Assembly: GCA_002416125.1 (NCBI GenBank)
Contig: DIBU01000023.1
Location: forward strand, 62,001 to 126,000
Origin: Halieaceae bacterium UBA5044
GTDB lineage: Bacteria > Pseudomonadota > Gammaproteobacteria > Pseudomonadales > Halieaceae
Direction: 5' to 3'
Length of the DNA stretch: 64,000 nt
A program made the translations under genes and the position numbers. Every line of letters starts with the position of its first letter. Positions within the stretch are counted from its first letter, which is position 1. Of this stretch, positions 54,534 through 62,100 are shown piece after piece. The notes under the pieces are model-generated. The model saw only the letters and a list, made by a program, of their open reading frames with translations, searched no databases and was not told where the DNA came from.

Positions 54534-55260
54534 CTTGCGTACTCAACAGCTGGAGATGGCGCGTTACCTGCGCGACCCGGCCCTGCATGCCCCGCCCCGT
54601 GGGGTTGAGGCGCGCCGCCTGAAAATTTACGAGACCCTGGTCTACAACAATATTGAAGGATTTATCAGTGGCGGTTTTCCGGTGCTGCGCCAACTGTATG
54701 AGGACGCCGCATGGCACCGTCTCGTGCGCCAATTCATCGATGGCCACCGCTGCCACACGCCGTATTTTCTCGAAATCAGCCAGGAGTTCCTGCGCTTTCT
54801 GTTCGAACGCCACAGCCCGGGCCCGGATGATCCGCCGTTTCTTGCAGAACTTGCCCATTACGAGTGGGTGGAACTGGCGCTCAGCGTCGCGGAGGAGGAG
54901 GTACCCGCTGACGCTGGGGGAGACCCGATGACGGCAGCACTGGCGATCTCCCCCCTGGCGTGGCCGCTGGCCTACCGCTATCCGGTGCACCGCATTGGCG
55001 TCGATTTTCGGCCTACTGAGCCCGAAGCGCCCGTCTATCTGGTGGTCTACCGGGATCGCCTGGATGCCGTGCGTTTCCTGTCGTTGAATGCTGCGACCGC
55101 ACGGCTGCTGGAACGGGTTCGCGATGGCGCGGCTGTTTCGGGTGCAAAGGTGCTGCAGGACCTTGCCGCAGAGCTCTCGCTGCCGGGCGACACGGTCAAC
55201 TCATTTGGCGCGGCGCAGCTGCGAGAGTTTGTCGAGCGCGGCATTCTGGTGACCTGCTGA
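54526..55260 (+). CDS. hvfC: HvfC-family RiPP maturation partner (DUF2063)
   Basis: 244-aa partner protein of the DUF2063 family, which brings the precursor to the MNIO enzyme. The N-terminal helical domain includes LRTQQLEMARYLRD, EARRLKIYETLVYNNIEGFISGGFPVLRQLY and WHRLVRQFIDGHRCHTPYFLEISQEFLRFL, followed by the WPLAYRYPVHRIGVDFRPTEPEAPVYLVVYRD segment and a C-terminal winged-helix-like part. ATG 54526 overlaps hvfB. The product is cytosolic. No transporter follows, consistent with Sec export of the precursor. Confidence 0.9.
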   Translation: MADLRTQQLEMARYLRDPALHAPPRGVEARRLKIYETLVYNNIEGFISGGFPVLRQLYEDAAWHRLVRQFIDGHRCHTPYFLEISQEFLRFLFERHSPGPDDPPFLAELAHYEWVELALSVAEEEVPADAGGDPMTAALAISPLAWPLAYRYPVHRIGVDFRPTEPEAPVYLVVYRDRLDAVRFLSLNAATARLLERVRDGAAVSGAKVLQDLAAELSLPGDTVNSFGAAQLREFVERGILVTC

Positions 55261-55336
55261 CAGGTATTTTTCCCAGGTTGCTCCGCTACCGCCACAGGCG
55301 TAATATGCGGCGCCTGAACCTGACCGCGGCTCGCCC

Positions 55337-56056
55337 ATGAGAATTCTGCGTCCGACATTGCTGTTGCTTTGCCTGCTGAGCGCCGCTCCCGTGATGGCCT
55401 CGGAGCCCGTGAATCCGGATCCACTGGAGGCCATCAACCGGCCGATCTTCATCTTCAACGAGCGCATGGACCAGTATCTGCTGAAGCCCGCGGCCCGTGG
55501 CTATCACGCGATTACACCGGACCCCCTGGAAGTGGGTGTCGATAACTTCTTCCGCAACCTGCGTGACGTCAACACTACCCTGAACTCTCTCCTCCAGGGG
55601 AAGTTCGGGGGCGCCGCCCAAGCCGGTGGCCGTTTCCTGCTCAACTCCACCATCGGCATACTCGGCCTGTTCGATGTGGCGACACGCATGGGTGTCGAGC
55701 CCCTGAGGACCGATTTCGGACAGACCCTGGCGGTGTGGGGGGTTCCTGAAGGCCCCTATCTGATGGTGCCGCTTTTTGGCCCACGTACCATGCGCAGCGG
55801 CGTGGGCACCGTCTTTGACGCCTACACGTCTGTCGAAGTGGCGATAGACGATGTGCGGTTGCGAAACTCCTTGATTGGCCTGGAACTGGTCAGCTCCCGG
55901 GTCGAGCTGTTGAAAGCGGAAGACCTGATTTCCGGTGACCGCTACATTTTTATCCGCGATGCATACCTGCAGCAGCGGCGCGCCCTGATCAACGACGGTG
56001 AGGTGGAGGACACCTTCTCCGACTTCGGTGATGAGGAGTGGCCGGACGAACTGTAG
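55337..56056 (+). CDS. mlaA: MlaA/VacJ-family phospholipid transport protein
   Basis: 239-aa component of the outer-membrane lipid-asymmetry (Mla) system that removes mislocalised phospholipids. VacJ landmarks are DPLEAINRPIFIFNERMDQYLLKP, VDNFFRNLRDVNTTLNSLLQGKF, RFLLNSTIGILGLFDVATRMG, DFGQTLAVWGVPEGPYLMVPLFGPRTMR (residues 28-155). Unlike E. coli MlaA there is no lipobox: the only early Cys (Cys12) has Leu at -1, and the region fits a signal-peptidase I site after AAPVMA. Acidic C-terminal tail. Its neighbours resemble the Pseudomonas vacJ locus. Confidence 0.92.
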   Translation: MRILRPTLLLLCLLSAAPVMASEPVNPDPLEAINRPIFIFNERMDQYLLKPAARGYHAITPDPLEVGVDNFFRNLRDVNTTLNSLLQGKFGGAAQAGGRFLLNSTIGILGLFDVATRMGVEPLRTDFGQTLAVWGVPEGPYLMVPLFGPRTMRSGVGTVFDAYTSVEVAIDDVRLRNSLIGLELVSSRVELLKAEDLISGDRYIFIRDAYLQQRRALINDGEVEDTFSDFGDEEWPDEL

Positions 56057-56076
56057 CCGGATGAGGCGTGCGAAAG

Positions 56077-56118
56077 TTTGCACCAAAACTGTGAAATCCT
56101 GCCCAAACCCGGTGCAAA
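56077..56118. repeat. Inverted repeat upstream of the PP2C-type regulator
   Basis: TTTGCACC (56077-56084) and GGTGCAAA (56111-56118) are exact inverted copies 26 bases apart. A possible promoter TTGCCC (56123-56128), 17-base spacer, TACTGT (56146-56151) lies just downstream, so the repeat could be an operator. It is not followed by a T-run, so a terminator is unlikely. Confidence 0.4.
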
Positions 56119-56179
56119 TTGGTTGCCCCACCCATGCCAAGGGCGTACTGTCCCTCAGCACACGCCCCGCAAGTGCCGC

Positions 56180-57364
56180 ATGATGAAATCCAAAGGTTAT
56201 GTGTTGCTCATCGACGACGATGCCGCTCGTGCAGGCGAACTGGCGCAGACGGTCATCGGCCAGGGGTACCGTGTTGAGGTGTTCACCGATGTGCTTGAGG
56301 CCTATCATTTTCTCACGGCTAACCAGGACCTCGACGTTATTCTCTGCGAGCTGGATCTCGAGGCAGTCTCCTGGCAGGAGGCGCGTCGCTCCCTGCGCGA
56401 GTTGGACCTGCAGGTGCCCGCGATCATGTTCAGTGATCGTGCCGAAGTGGACAAAATGATGACCGCCCTGCGTCTGGGGGCCAGCGATTTTTTCGTGCGC
56501 CCCATCGAGGATGAGGAGGCGCTGTTCAAGTCCATAGAACGCTGCGTGCGCCAACGCCAGATGCGTCGCGAATTGCGTGAGTCCCGCCAGCGTCTGGAAC
56601 AGGCCAACACGGAGCTGCGCGGCACTGTGAAAATGCTCGAGCAGGACCAGCAGGCCGGGCGCCAGGTGCAGTTACGCATGCTGCCCGTCAGCCCAATGGT
56701 GCTGGAACCGTATGTGTTCAGCCATACGGTGATTCCCTCGCTGTACCTCAGCGGTGACTTCACGGATTACTTCACGGTGGGTCAGCATCACGTTGCGTTT
56801 TTCATGGCGGACGTATCCGGCCATGGCAGTTCCTCTGCCTTTACCACGGTGTTGCTGAAGAATCTCTTCGCGCGCAAGCGGTCGGATTTCCTGCATCGTG
56901 ACGACGACACCCTGCTGAGCCCGGTGGCCATGCTGAAGCGTGCCAACCAAGAGCTGCTCGACCTGGGTGTGGGCAAGTTTGCCACCATGGTCGTCGGCTT
57001 GCTCGACACCCAGGCGAACACCCTGCGCTACAGCGTGGCCGGGCATCTGCCACAGCCGGTGCTGGTCTCTCGGGAGGGCGCCCGCTACCTGCGCGGCGAG
57101 GGGTCCGCTGTGGGAATCATGGACGATGCAAGCTTCGAGGAGCACATGGTGGATTTGCCAGAGCGCTTCATGCTGGCACTGTTCTCTGACGGCATACTTG
57201 AAATCCTCCCCCCCAAGAACCTGATCGAAAAAGAGAAGTATTTCCTCAAGGTGTTCGAGGAGTTGGCGGAGTCGCCGGATGAGATCGTCAACAGGCTGGG
57301 CCTGGACCGGGTCGAGACAGCCCCCGACGATATTGCTGCCCTGTTTATCAGCAAGCGGAGTTGA
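56180..57364 (+). CDS. Response regulator-like protein with PP2C phosphatase domain (RssB-like)
   Basis: 394-aa protein: receiver-like domain (residues 7-125), coiled-coil linker (about 135-165), and PP2C/SpoIIE-type serine phosphatase (about 180-394) with GDFTDYF, FFMADVSGHGSSSAF, GVGKFATMVVGLLD and LFSDGILE metal-binding motifs. The phospho-acceptor position is Glu57 (VILCEL) not Asp, and the conserved Lys is Arg107 (FFVRP), so the receiver is degenerate. The STAS protein following is the likely phosphatase substrate. The pair resembles a Pseudomonas RssB-RssC locus as I recall it. ATG 56180 or 56183. Confidence 0.85.
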   Translation: MMKSKGYVLLIDDDAARAGELAQTVIGQGYRVEVFTDVLEAYHFLTANQDLDVILCELDLEAVSWQEARRSLRELDLQVPAIMFSDRAEVDKMMTALRLGASDFFVRPIEDEEALFKSIERCVRQRQMRRELRESRQRLEQANTELRGTVKMLEQDQQAGRQVQLRMLPVSPMVLEPYVFSHTVIPSLYLSGDFTDYFTVGQHHVAFFMADVSGHGSSSAFTTVLLKNLFARKRSDFLHRDDDTLLSPVAMLKRANQELLDLGVGKFATMVVGLLDTQANTLRYSVAGHLPQPVLVSREGARYLRGEGSAVGIMDDASFEEHMVDLPERFMLALFSDGILEILPPKNLIEKEKYFLKVFEELAESPDEIVNRLGLDRVETAPDDIAALFISKRS

Positions 57365-57365
57365 G

Positions 57366-57848
57366 ATGGAAGAGGGCCGAATACTCGCAGCAAGCCAGGA
57401 CGGTGCCTACGTCGTGCGCCTGACCGGGGACGTGCGGCTTACGCTGTGCACAACCATTGACGACTATCTGCAGCGCATGCTGAACAGCCCGGATTTTGCC
57501 AGCGTGTGGGTTGACCTCTGTGATGCCGAGGGCATTGACAGCACCACCCTGGGGCTGTTGGCCAAACTGGCACTGGAGGTTCGCGCACGCTACGGGTTCA
57601 TGCCGGCGATCTATTCCTCCAATCCGGGGATTACCCGGTTGATCAAGAGCATGGGCTTCCAGCGCCTGTTCGATGTGCATGAGGATGCCTGTGCCAATCC
57701 AGAGTGCATCGACTGCATACCGCTGGTCGAGGGCAGCGAGGCTGCGGTGCGCGACAAGGTCATCGAAGCACACCGGGTACTGATGGGTTTGTCGGAAGAA
57801 AACCGCGCCCGGTTCAAGGACCTGATGGTCGTGCTTGAGCGCAGCTGA
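57366..57848 (+). CDS. STAS-domain anti-sigma-factor antagonist-type protein
   Basis: 160-aa protein. A STAS domain (about residues 8-105) with VRLTGDVRLTLC, WVDLCDAEGIDSTTLGLLAKLA (the Ser in DSTT fits the phosphorylated Ser of SpoIIAA-type antagonists) and ITRLIKSMGFQRLFDVHED; a C-terminal helix of about 50 residues follows (RDKVIEAHRVLMGLSEENRARFKDLMVVLER). It starts one base after the PP2C gene, so the two are partners in a switch. The matching anti-sigma kinase is not in the window. Confidence 0.85.
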   Translation: MEEGRILAASQDGAYVVRLTGDVRLTLCTTIDDYLQRMLNSPDFASVWVDLCDAEGIDSTTLGLLAKLALEVRARYGFMPAIYSSNPGITRLIKSMGFQRLFDVHEDACANPECIDCIPLVEGSEAAVRDKVIEAHRVLMGLSEENRARFKDLMVVLERS

Positions 57849-57854
57849 CACCGC

Positions 57855-58298
57855 TCAGCGCGGCATCGCCTCCAGCTTGCAGCGTATGTACTCCTGGTGC
57901 GGCACATAGGTGAGTTCGGCGACCTGCCGAATCAGGTGTTCCTCGTACTTGTCGAGATTGCCATCAGCGTAGGCCACCTGCCACATGCTCGCGATCAGCG
58001 TCAGCTTCTCTTCAGGCCCATAGTGGTCATTGATCACGCGGGTGAACTCGTAGAGTGATGTTGCCTCCTCGACGCGCGCGCTGGCCGCGTCGATCAAGGC
58101 CCTGACCTCCTGTTTCGGTAGCCCCAGTGATTCGCTGAGCATCTGCTCAAGGGCAGCTTCTTCACTGGCATCCTGGGTGAAATCCGCGCGTGCGGTCTCA
58201 ATCAGCAATGCCGCGGCCGCCAGCTGTACCCGGTGTTGCCGGCCTTCTTTCGAGTCGTCTTCCGGCAGGATGAAGAGGGCTTTCAGTGCGCTGATCAT
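57855..58298 (-). CDS. TerB-like tellurite resistance/DUF533-type protein
   Basis: 147-aa all-helical cytosolic protein. The TerB-like core shows repeated acidic metal-binding segments near LIETARADFTQDASEEAALEQML and IASMWQVAYADGNLDKYEEHLIRQVAEL (DGxLDxxE, about residues 110-120), which resemble the two pseudo-repeats of TerB. Function beyond a stress or metal link is not known. The ATG 58298 overlaps the tal stop, so it is translated downstream of tal from a common transcript. Confidence 0.78.
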   Translation of the reverse strand: MISALKALFILPEDDSKEGRQHRVQLAAAALLIETARADFTQDASEEAALEQMLSESLGLPKQEVRALIDAASARVEEATSLYEFTRVINDHYGPEEKLTLIASMWQVAYADGNLDKYEEHLIRQVAELTYVPHQEYIRCKLEAMPR

Positions 58299-59248
58299 GC
58301 GGCGCTGATAACCGCTTCGAGGCGGCTCTGGTCGGCGATGAAGTTGCGGATACCCTCGGCCAGCTTTTCCGTCGCCATCGCGTCGGCATTCAGCGCGAGG
58401 CGGAAGCTGCCTTCGGTAGGCTGCGCTTGTGGATCATCTGAGCCGTTGTGCTGCGGGCTGAGTTGGCGAGGGAGATCACCGTGGTCCGCTGCCAGCGATT
58501 CCAGCAGCGCGGGGCTGATGGTCAGCCGGTCGCAGCCGGCCAGTGCCTCGATCTCACCGACGTTGCGGAAGCTCGCGCCCATGACCACGGTCGGGTAGCT
58601 GTGTGTCTTGTAGTAGCGGTAGATACGGCGTACCGACTGTACGCCCGGGTCGTCATCGGGGTGGGCGACCTGGACTTCGGTGTTTGCCAGGTACCAATCG
58701 AGAATGCGCCCGACAAAGGGCGAAATCAGGTAGACGCCGGCGTCGGCGCAGGCCGCGGCCTGGGCGAAGCCGAACAGCAGGGTCAGGTTGCAGTTGATCC
58801 CCTCGCGTTCGAGGCTGCGTGCTGCGCTGATGCCTTCCCAGGTGGCGGCAATCTTGATCAGCACCCGATCTCGGCCGAGCCCGGCCTCCTCGTACAGGCG
58901 AACAAGCTTGCGCGCGCGCTCCATGGTTGCCCGGGTGTCGAAGGACAGTCGCGCATCGACCTCGGTGGAAATGCGTCCCGGAATGATGCCGAGAATCTCG
59001 CGCCCGATGTCGACCGCGAACCGGTCGCAGCAGTTGGCCATCTGCTCCTCGCTGCTGCCACCGGCCTTGCTCGCCCAGTCGCGCGCGCCGGAGAGCAGGC
59101 TCTGATAGTGGGGCAGGGCGGCGGCTTTCAATAGCAGCGATGGATTGGTCGTGGCGTCCTGGGGCTGAAAACGGCGAATCGCTTCGATATCACCGGTATC
59201 GGCGACCACGTCAGTCATCGACTTCAGCTGGTCGAGTTTGCTGCTCAT
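58295..59248 (-). CDS. tal: Transaldolase
   Basis: 317-aa pentose-phosphate enzyme transferring a dihydroxyacetone unit from sedoheptulose 7-phosphate to glyceraldehyde 3-phosphate. Asp17 (VADTGDIEAI), ATTNPSLLLKAA (about 32-43), the Schiff-base Lys (VLIKIAATWEG, near residue 132), and TLLFGFAQAAACADAGV are present. Length matches TalB. It lies next to dusA and the PP2C/STAS pair in the same order I remember for Pseudomonas. The 3' end overlaps the TerB-like ATG by four bases. Confidence 0.97.
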   Translation of the reverse strand: MSSKLDQLKSMTDVVADTGDIEAIRRFQPQDATTNPSLLLKAAALPHYQSLLSGARDWASKAGGSSEEQMANCCDRFAVDIGREILGIIPGRISTEVDARLSFDTRATMERARKLVRLYEEAGLGRDRVLIKIAATWEGISAARSLEREGINCNLTLLFGFAQAAACADAGVYLISPFVGRILDWYLANTEVQVAHPDDDPGVQSVRRIYRYYKTHSYPTVVMGASFRNVGEIEALAGCDRLTISPALLESLAADHGDLPRQLSPQHNGSDDPQAQPTEGSFRLALNADAMATEKLAEGIRNFIADQSRLEAVISAA

Positions 59249-59339
59249 GCTGTGAAGATCCTTGTGAAGCGTGCGGCTGACAGACGGCCGCGGGGTTACG
59301 GATTGCCGCTACAAGTGTGCAGCATAATCAGCCCCTGTG

Positions 59340-60353
59340 CTACCCGCAGGCCCGTTCCCGCGCGGATGCGGCGCCCTCATCGTCACCGACAATCTTTTGC
59401 AGGGCATCCTCCAGCACCGCAATGCCGGCGCCCTTGCGGTGTGCGTGCTCGCTCAGGTGGCGCCGGAACTGACGGGCCCCGGGCACACCCTGATAAAGGC
59501 CGAGCAGGTGGCGCGTGATGTGGTTCAACGCAGTGCCCTGCTGCAGTTCCTGCGCCACATAGGGCAGCAGCTTGCGAATGGCGTCGTGTTTGCTGGTCAC
59601 GGGGTTGTCCGCGCCGAACAGTGCTGCGTCGACATTCGCCAGCAGCCAGGGATCATGATAGGCCGCTCGCCCGAGCATCACCCCGTCGACCTGCTGCAGG
59701 TGCTCATGGCAGCTCTCCAGGTTGGTGATGCCGCCGTTGAGGACAATCGTCAGCGCCGGCAGGTCGCTTTTCAGCCGGTACACCCAGGGGTAGTTGAGGG
59801 GCGGAATTTCCCGGTTCTCCTTTGGCGACAGACCCTGCAACCAGGCTTTGCGGGCGTGCACGATAAACACCTTGCAGCCGGCATCGGCACTGGGGCCGAT
59901 GAAGTCCAGCAGTTGCTGGTAGCTCTCCATGCTGTCAATGCCAATACGGTGCTTGACCGTCACCGGAAGGTCGCAGGCATCACGCATCGCGGCAACACAG
60001 GCGGCAACCTGCTCGGGATGTGCCATCAGTGAGGCGCCAAAGGCCCCGGACTGTACGCGATCCGAGGGGCAGCCGCAGTTCAGATTGACCTCGTCGTAGC
60101 CCCACTGCGCGGCCCACGCGGCACAGCGTGCCAGATCCGCCGGGTCGCTACCCCCCAGTTGCAGCGCAACGGGCGCTTCGATGGGGTTGAAGCGCAGAAA
60201 GCGTTGCCGATCGCCGTGAATCAGGGCGCCGGTGGTGACCATTTCGGTGTACAGGCGGGCGTGTCGGCTGAGCAGCCGCCAGAAGTACCGGCAGTGGCGG
60301 TCACTCCAGTCCATCATGGGGGCAATACAGAAACGGTGGCTGTTCACGGTCAT
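59340..60353 (-). CDS. dusA: tRNA-dihydrouridine(20/20a) synthase
   Basis: 337-aa FMN enzyme that reduces U20/U20a in the tRNA D-loop. RFCIAPMMDWSDRHCRYF (7-24), NLNCGCPSDRVQSGAFGASLM with catalytic Cys95 (motif GCP), VKHRIGID and FIVHARKAWLQGLSPKENREIPPL are DusA-specific. ATG 60353. It is upstream of tal on the same strand; the gap of 91 bases shows no gene. Divergent from the small ABM-like gene. Confidence 0.97.
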   Translation of the reverse strand: MTVNSHRFCIAPMMDWSDRHCRYFWRLLSRHARLYTEMVTTGALIHGDRQRFLRFNPIEAPVALQLGGSDPADLARCAAWAAQWGYDEVNLNCGCPSDRVQSGAFGASLMAHPEQVAACVAAMRDACDLPVTVKHRIGIDSMESYQQLLDFIGPSADAGCKVFIVHARKAWLQGLSPKENREIPPLNYPWVYRLKSDLPALTIVLNGGITNLESCHEHLQQVDGVMLGRAAYHDPWLLANVDAALFGADNPVTSKHDAIRKLLPYVAQELQQGTALNHITRHLLGLYQGVPGARQFRRHLSEHAHRKGAGIAVLEDALQKIVGDDEGAASARERACG

Positions 60354-60450
60354 GCGCAGGGAATGTGGCGGGCGATAGCCGCATTGTACCGGAGATAAAC
60401 GCCGAGTTCGCTATACTGGCAGGCAGAGCAAGCGGCTTCAGGAGGCGCCA

Positions 60451-60762
60451 GTGCATTATATCTTCGAAGTGACCCTGAGCCCGGGTTACACCGCCGAGGC
60501 CTACGCCGAGGCCTGGATTCGCGCCAGCAGGATCATCCAGCAGGCCCCTGGCGCACAGGGCACCCGACTGCACCGAAAAATCGGTGATCCCACCCGGCTG
60601 CTGGCGATTGCGACCTGGGAAAGCAAGGCGGCGCGTGATGCCATGGAGTCGCGCTTGCCGGAGCGTGTGCTGGAGATCATTGCCGAGCAGACGCCCTACG
60701 TGGAGATTACCCTGTTGGGTGAGTTCGAGGCGCCCGAGTGGGAGGTCGTACCGGAGCCCTGA
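60451..60762 (+). CDS. Small antibiotic-biosynthesis-monooxygenase-like protein
   Basis: 103-aa ferredoxin-like fold protein. The pattern MHYIFEVTLSPGYTAEAYAEAW (strand-helix), PGAQGTRLHRKIGDPTRLLAIATWESKAARDAMES and the C-terminal ITLLGEFEAPEWEVVPEP resembles the ABM family (stress-response or quinone-modifying small proteins). GTG 60451 is preceded by CAGGAGGCGCC, a strong ribosome site. TATACT at 60412-60417 fits a -10 element, but no -35 at the right distance was found. Enzyme activity is not certain. Confidence 0.75.
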   Translation: MHYIFEVTLSPGYTAEAYAEAWIRASRIIQQAPGAQGTRLHRKIGDPTRLLAIATWESKAARDAMESRLPERVLEIIAEQTPYVEITLLGEFEAPEWEVVPEP

Positions 60763-60766
60763 GGTC

Positions 60767-61918
60767 TCAGCTGCGCGCCGCAGCCAGTATGCGATTCAGG
60801 CCGCGACGCGTGGCGTTGTCCTGCAGGCTGGCGTGCAACCGCTGCAGCGCCGCCGCCTCCAGGTACTCAGGCAGATAGTGCAGTTCCACCGGACGGTCGC
60901 CGTCCAGCGGCAGATCGGCGATATCCTGCAGTCCGCCGAATATCGCGGCATCACCGATGCGGCCCGCGAGGTAGACCACGGTGGCCGCGGCCAGGTCGCC
61001 ACCGTACAGCGGATGCTCGCGCGGATGCACGGCCAGCGGCAGCAGCGACTGCTCCAGTGTCGCCCTGATCGTGCCCGGCAGGCCCCAGCGCTCGGCCAAC
61101 AGGGCGGCCAGCATGGCGCCATTGGCGCCGAGCTCTGCCTGTTGACCCTGCACTCGCTCCAGCAGGGAAATCTCCGGTGCGTAGAGGTAGGCCAGTTCGG
61201 GGCGCAGTGAGACCAGGTTGATATCCCCGAGGTTGGCCAGCAGGGCCTGTGTCGAGGTGACCGAGGGGTTCTCCATGCCGAGGTTCCGGGCCAGCAGAAA
61301 CGCGCTGGCGCTGGCGATCTGGCTGGACTTCCACAGCCGGTGCATTGCCGTCTCCTGTGCCGAGCCGGGTGCAGTGGCAGGGAGGGTGCGGGCCAGGGCG
61401 GTTTGTGCGATCAGGCCCTTGACGTAACTGACACCCAGATAGGCGATGGCGTGGTGCACACTGGAAATCGGGGTGGTGAGGCCGAAGGCGGCGGAATTCA
61501 CCGTGCGCAGTACGTCTGCCGCCAGTGCCGGTTCTTGTTTGACGGCAGCAGTGATTTCGTCGATGTCATCCAGTTCCCGGGTGACCTGCAGGAACATGGC
61601 ATGGGGCTCGGGCAGGGCGTCCGCGAGCTCCAGCAGCGACTGTGGCGTGGGCGCGTCCGCCGTGTCGGTGCGCAGCAGGACAAACGACTGCAGCGCCGTT
61701 GGCAGCACTGGGCTGGCGTCAGCGGCTGTCTCGGCCTCGGCTTCCGTCGGGTCCGCGTTGGCGGAGAACGACTGGATCGCGGTGCGGACGCGAGGCGCGC
61801 CCTCGGCTTGCGGCCGCGGTGCGGCCTCCGCCTTGCCCGGCGAGCGCCGCAACCAAAGCAGAGCGCCGACGGCACTGGCACCGAGAATGCAGAGGAGAAC
61901 GGTCATCAACGTTGGCAT
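60767..61918 (-). CDS. HDOD-domain protein with N-terminal membrane helix
   Basis: 383-aa protein with a hydrophobic N-terminal segment (about residues 5-23, VLLCILGASAVGALLWL), a low-complexity Ala/Glu-rich linker (30-75), and an HDOD domain (about 90-290) including LADALPEPHAMFLQVTRELDDIDEITAAVKQEPALAADVLRTVNSAAFGL and HAIAYLGVSYVKGLI. HDOD domains are catalytically inactive HD relatives used in signalling. The c-di-GMP or regulatory partner is not evident. It is convergent with the ABM-like gene. Confidence 0.85.
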   Translation of the reverse strand: MPTLMTVLLCILGASAVGALLWLRRSPGKAEAAPRPQAEGAPRVRTAIQSFSANADPTEAEAETAADASPVLPTALQSFVLLRTDTADAPTPQSLLELADALPEPHAMFLQVTRELDDIDEITAAVKQEPALAADVLRTVNSAAFGLTTPISSVHHAIAYLGVSYVKGLIAQTALARTLPATAPGSAQETAMHRLWKSSQIASASAFLLARNLGMENPSVTSTQALLANLGDINLVSLRPELAYLYAPEISLLERVQGQQAELGANGAMLAALLAERWGLPGTIRATLEQSLLPLAVHPREHPLYGGDLAAATVVYLAGRIGDAAIFGGLQDIADLPLDGDRPVELHYLPEYLEAAALQRLHASLQDNATRRGLNRILAAARS

Positions 61919-62100
61919 GCAGGTGCTCCGACGGCTCGCATGGTGTTAAATCGTCCTCGTCAGAGGCGCCGATACAGGTGCCCGCATAGTACCAAACAGC
62001 AACAAAACTGTTACAAAAAAATGCGTGTTTTTGCGGATTGATCTACGCTGCGACATGGAAAGTTCCCGGTAGGTCTGAGTTGCATACGGAGTAGAGCGTA

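Noticed and set aside
55337..55400. Cys12 of MlaA as a lipoprotein cysteine
   Set aside because: The preceding residues are Leu-Leu-Leu; a Leu at -1 does not fit signal peptidase II sites.
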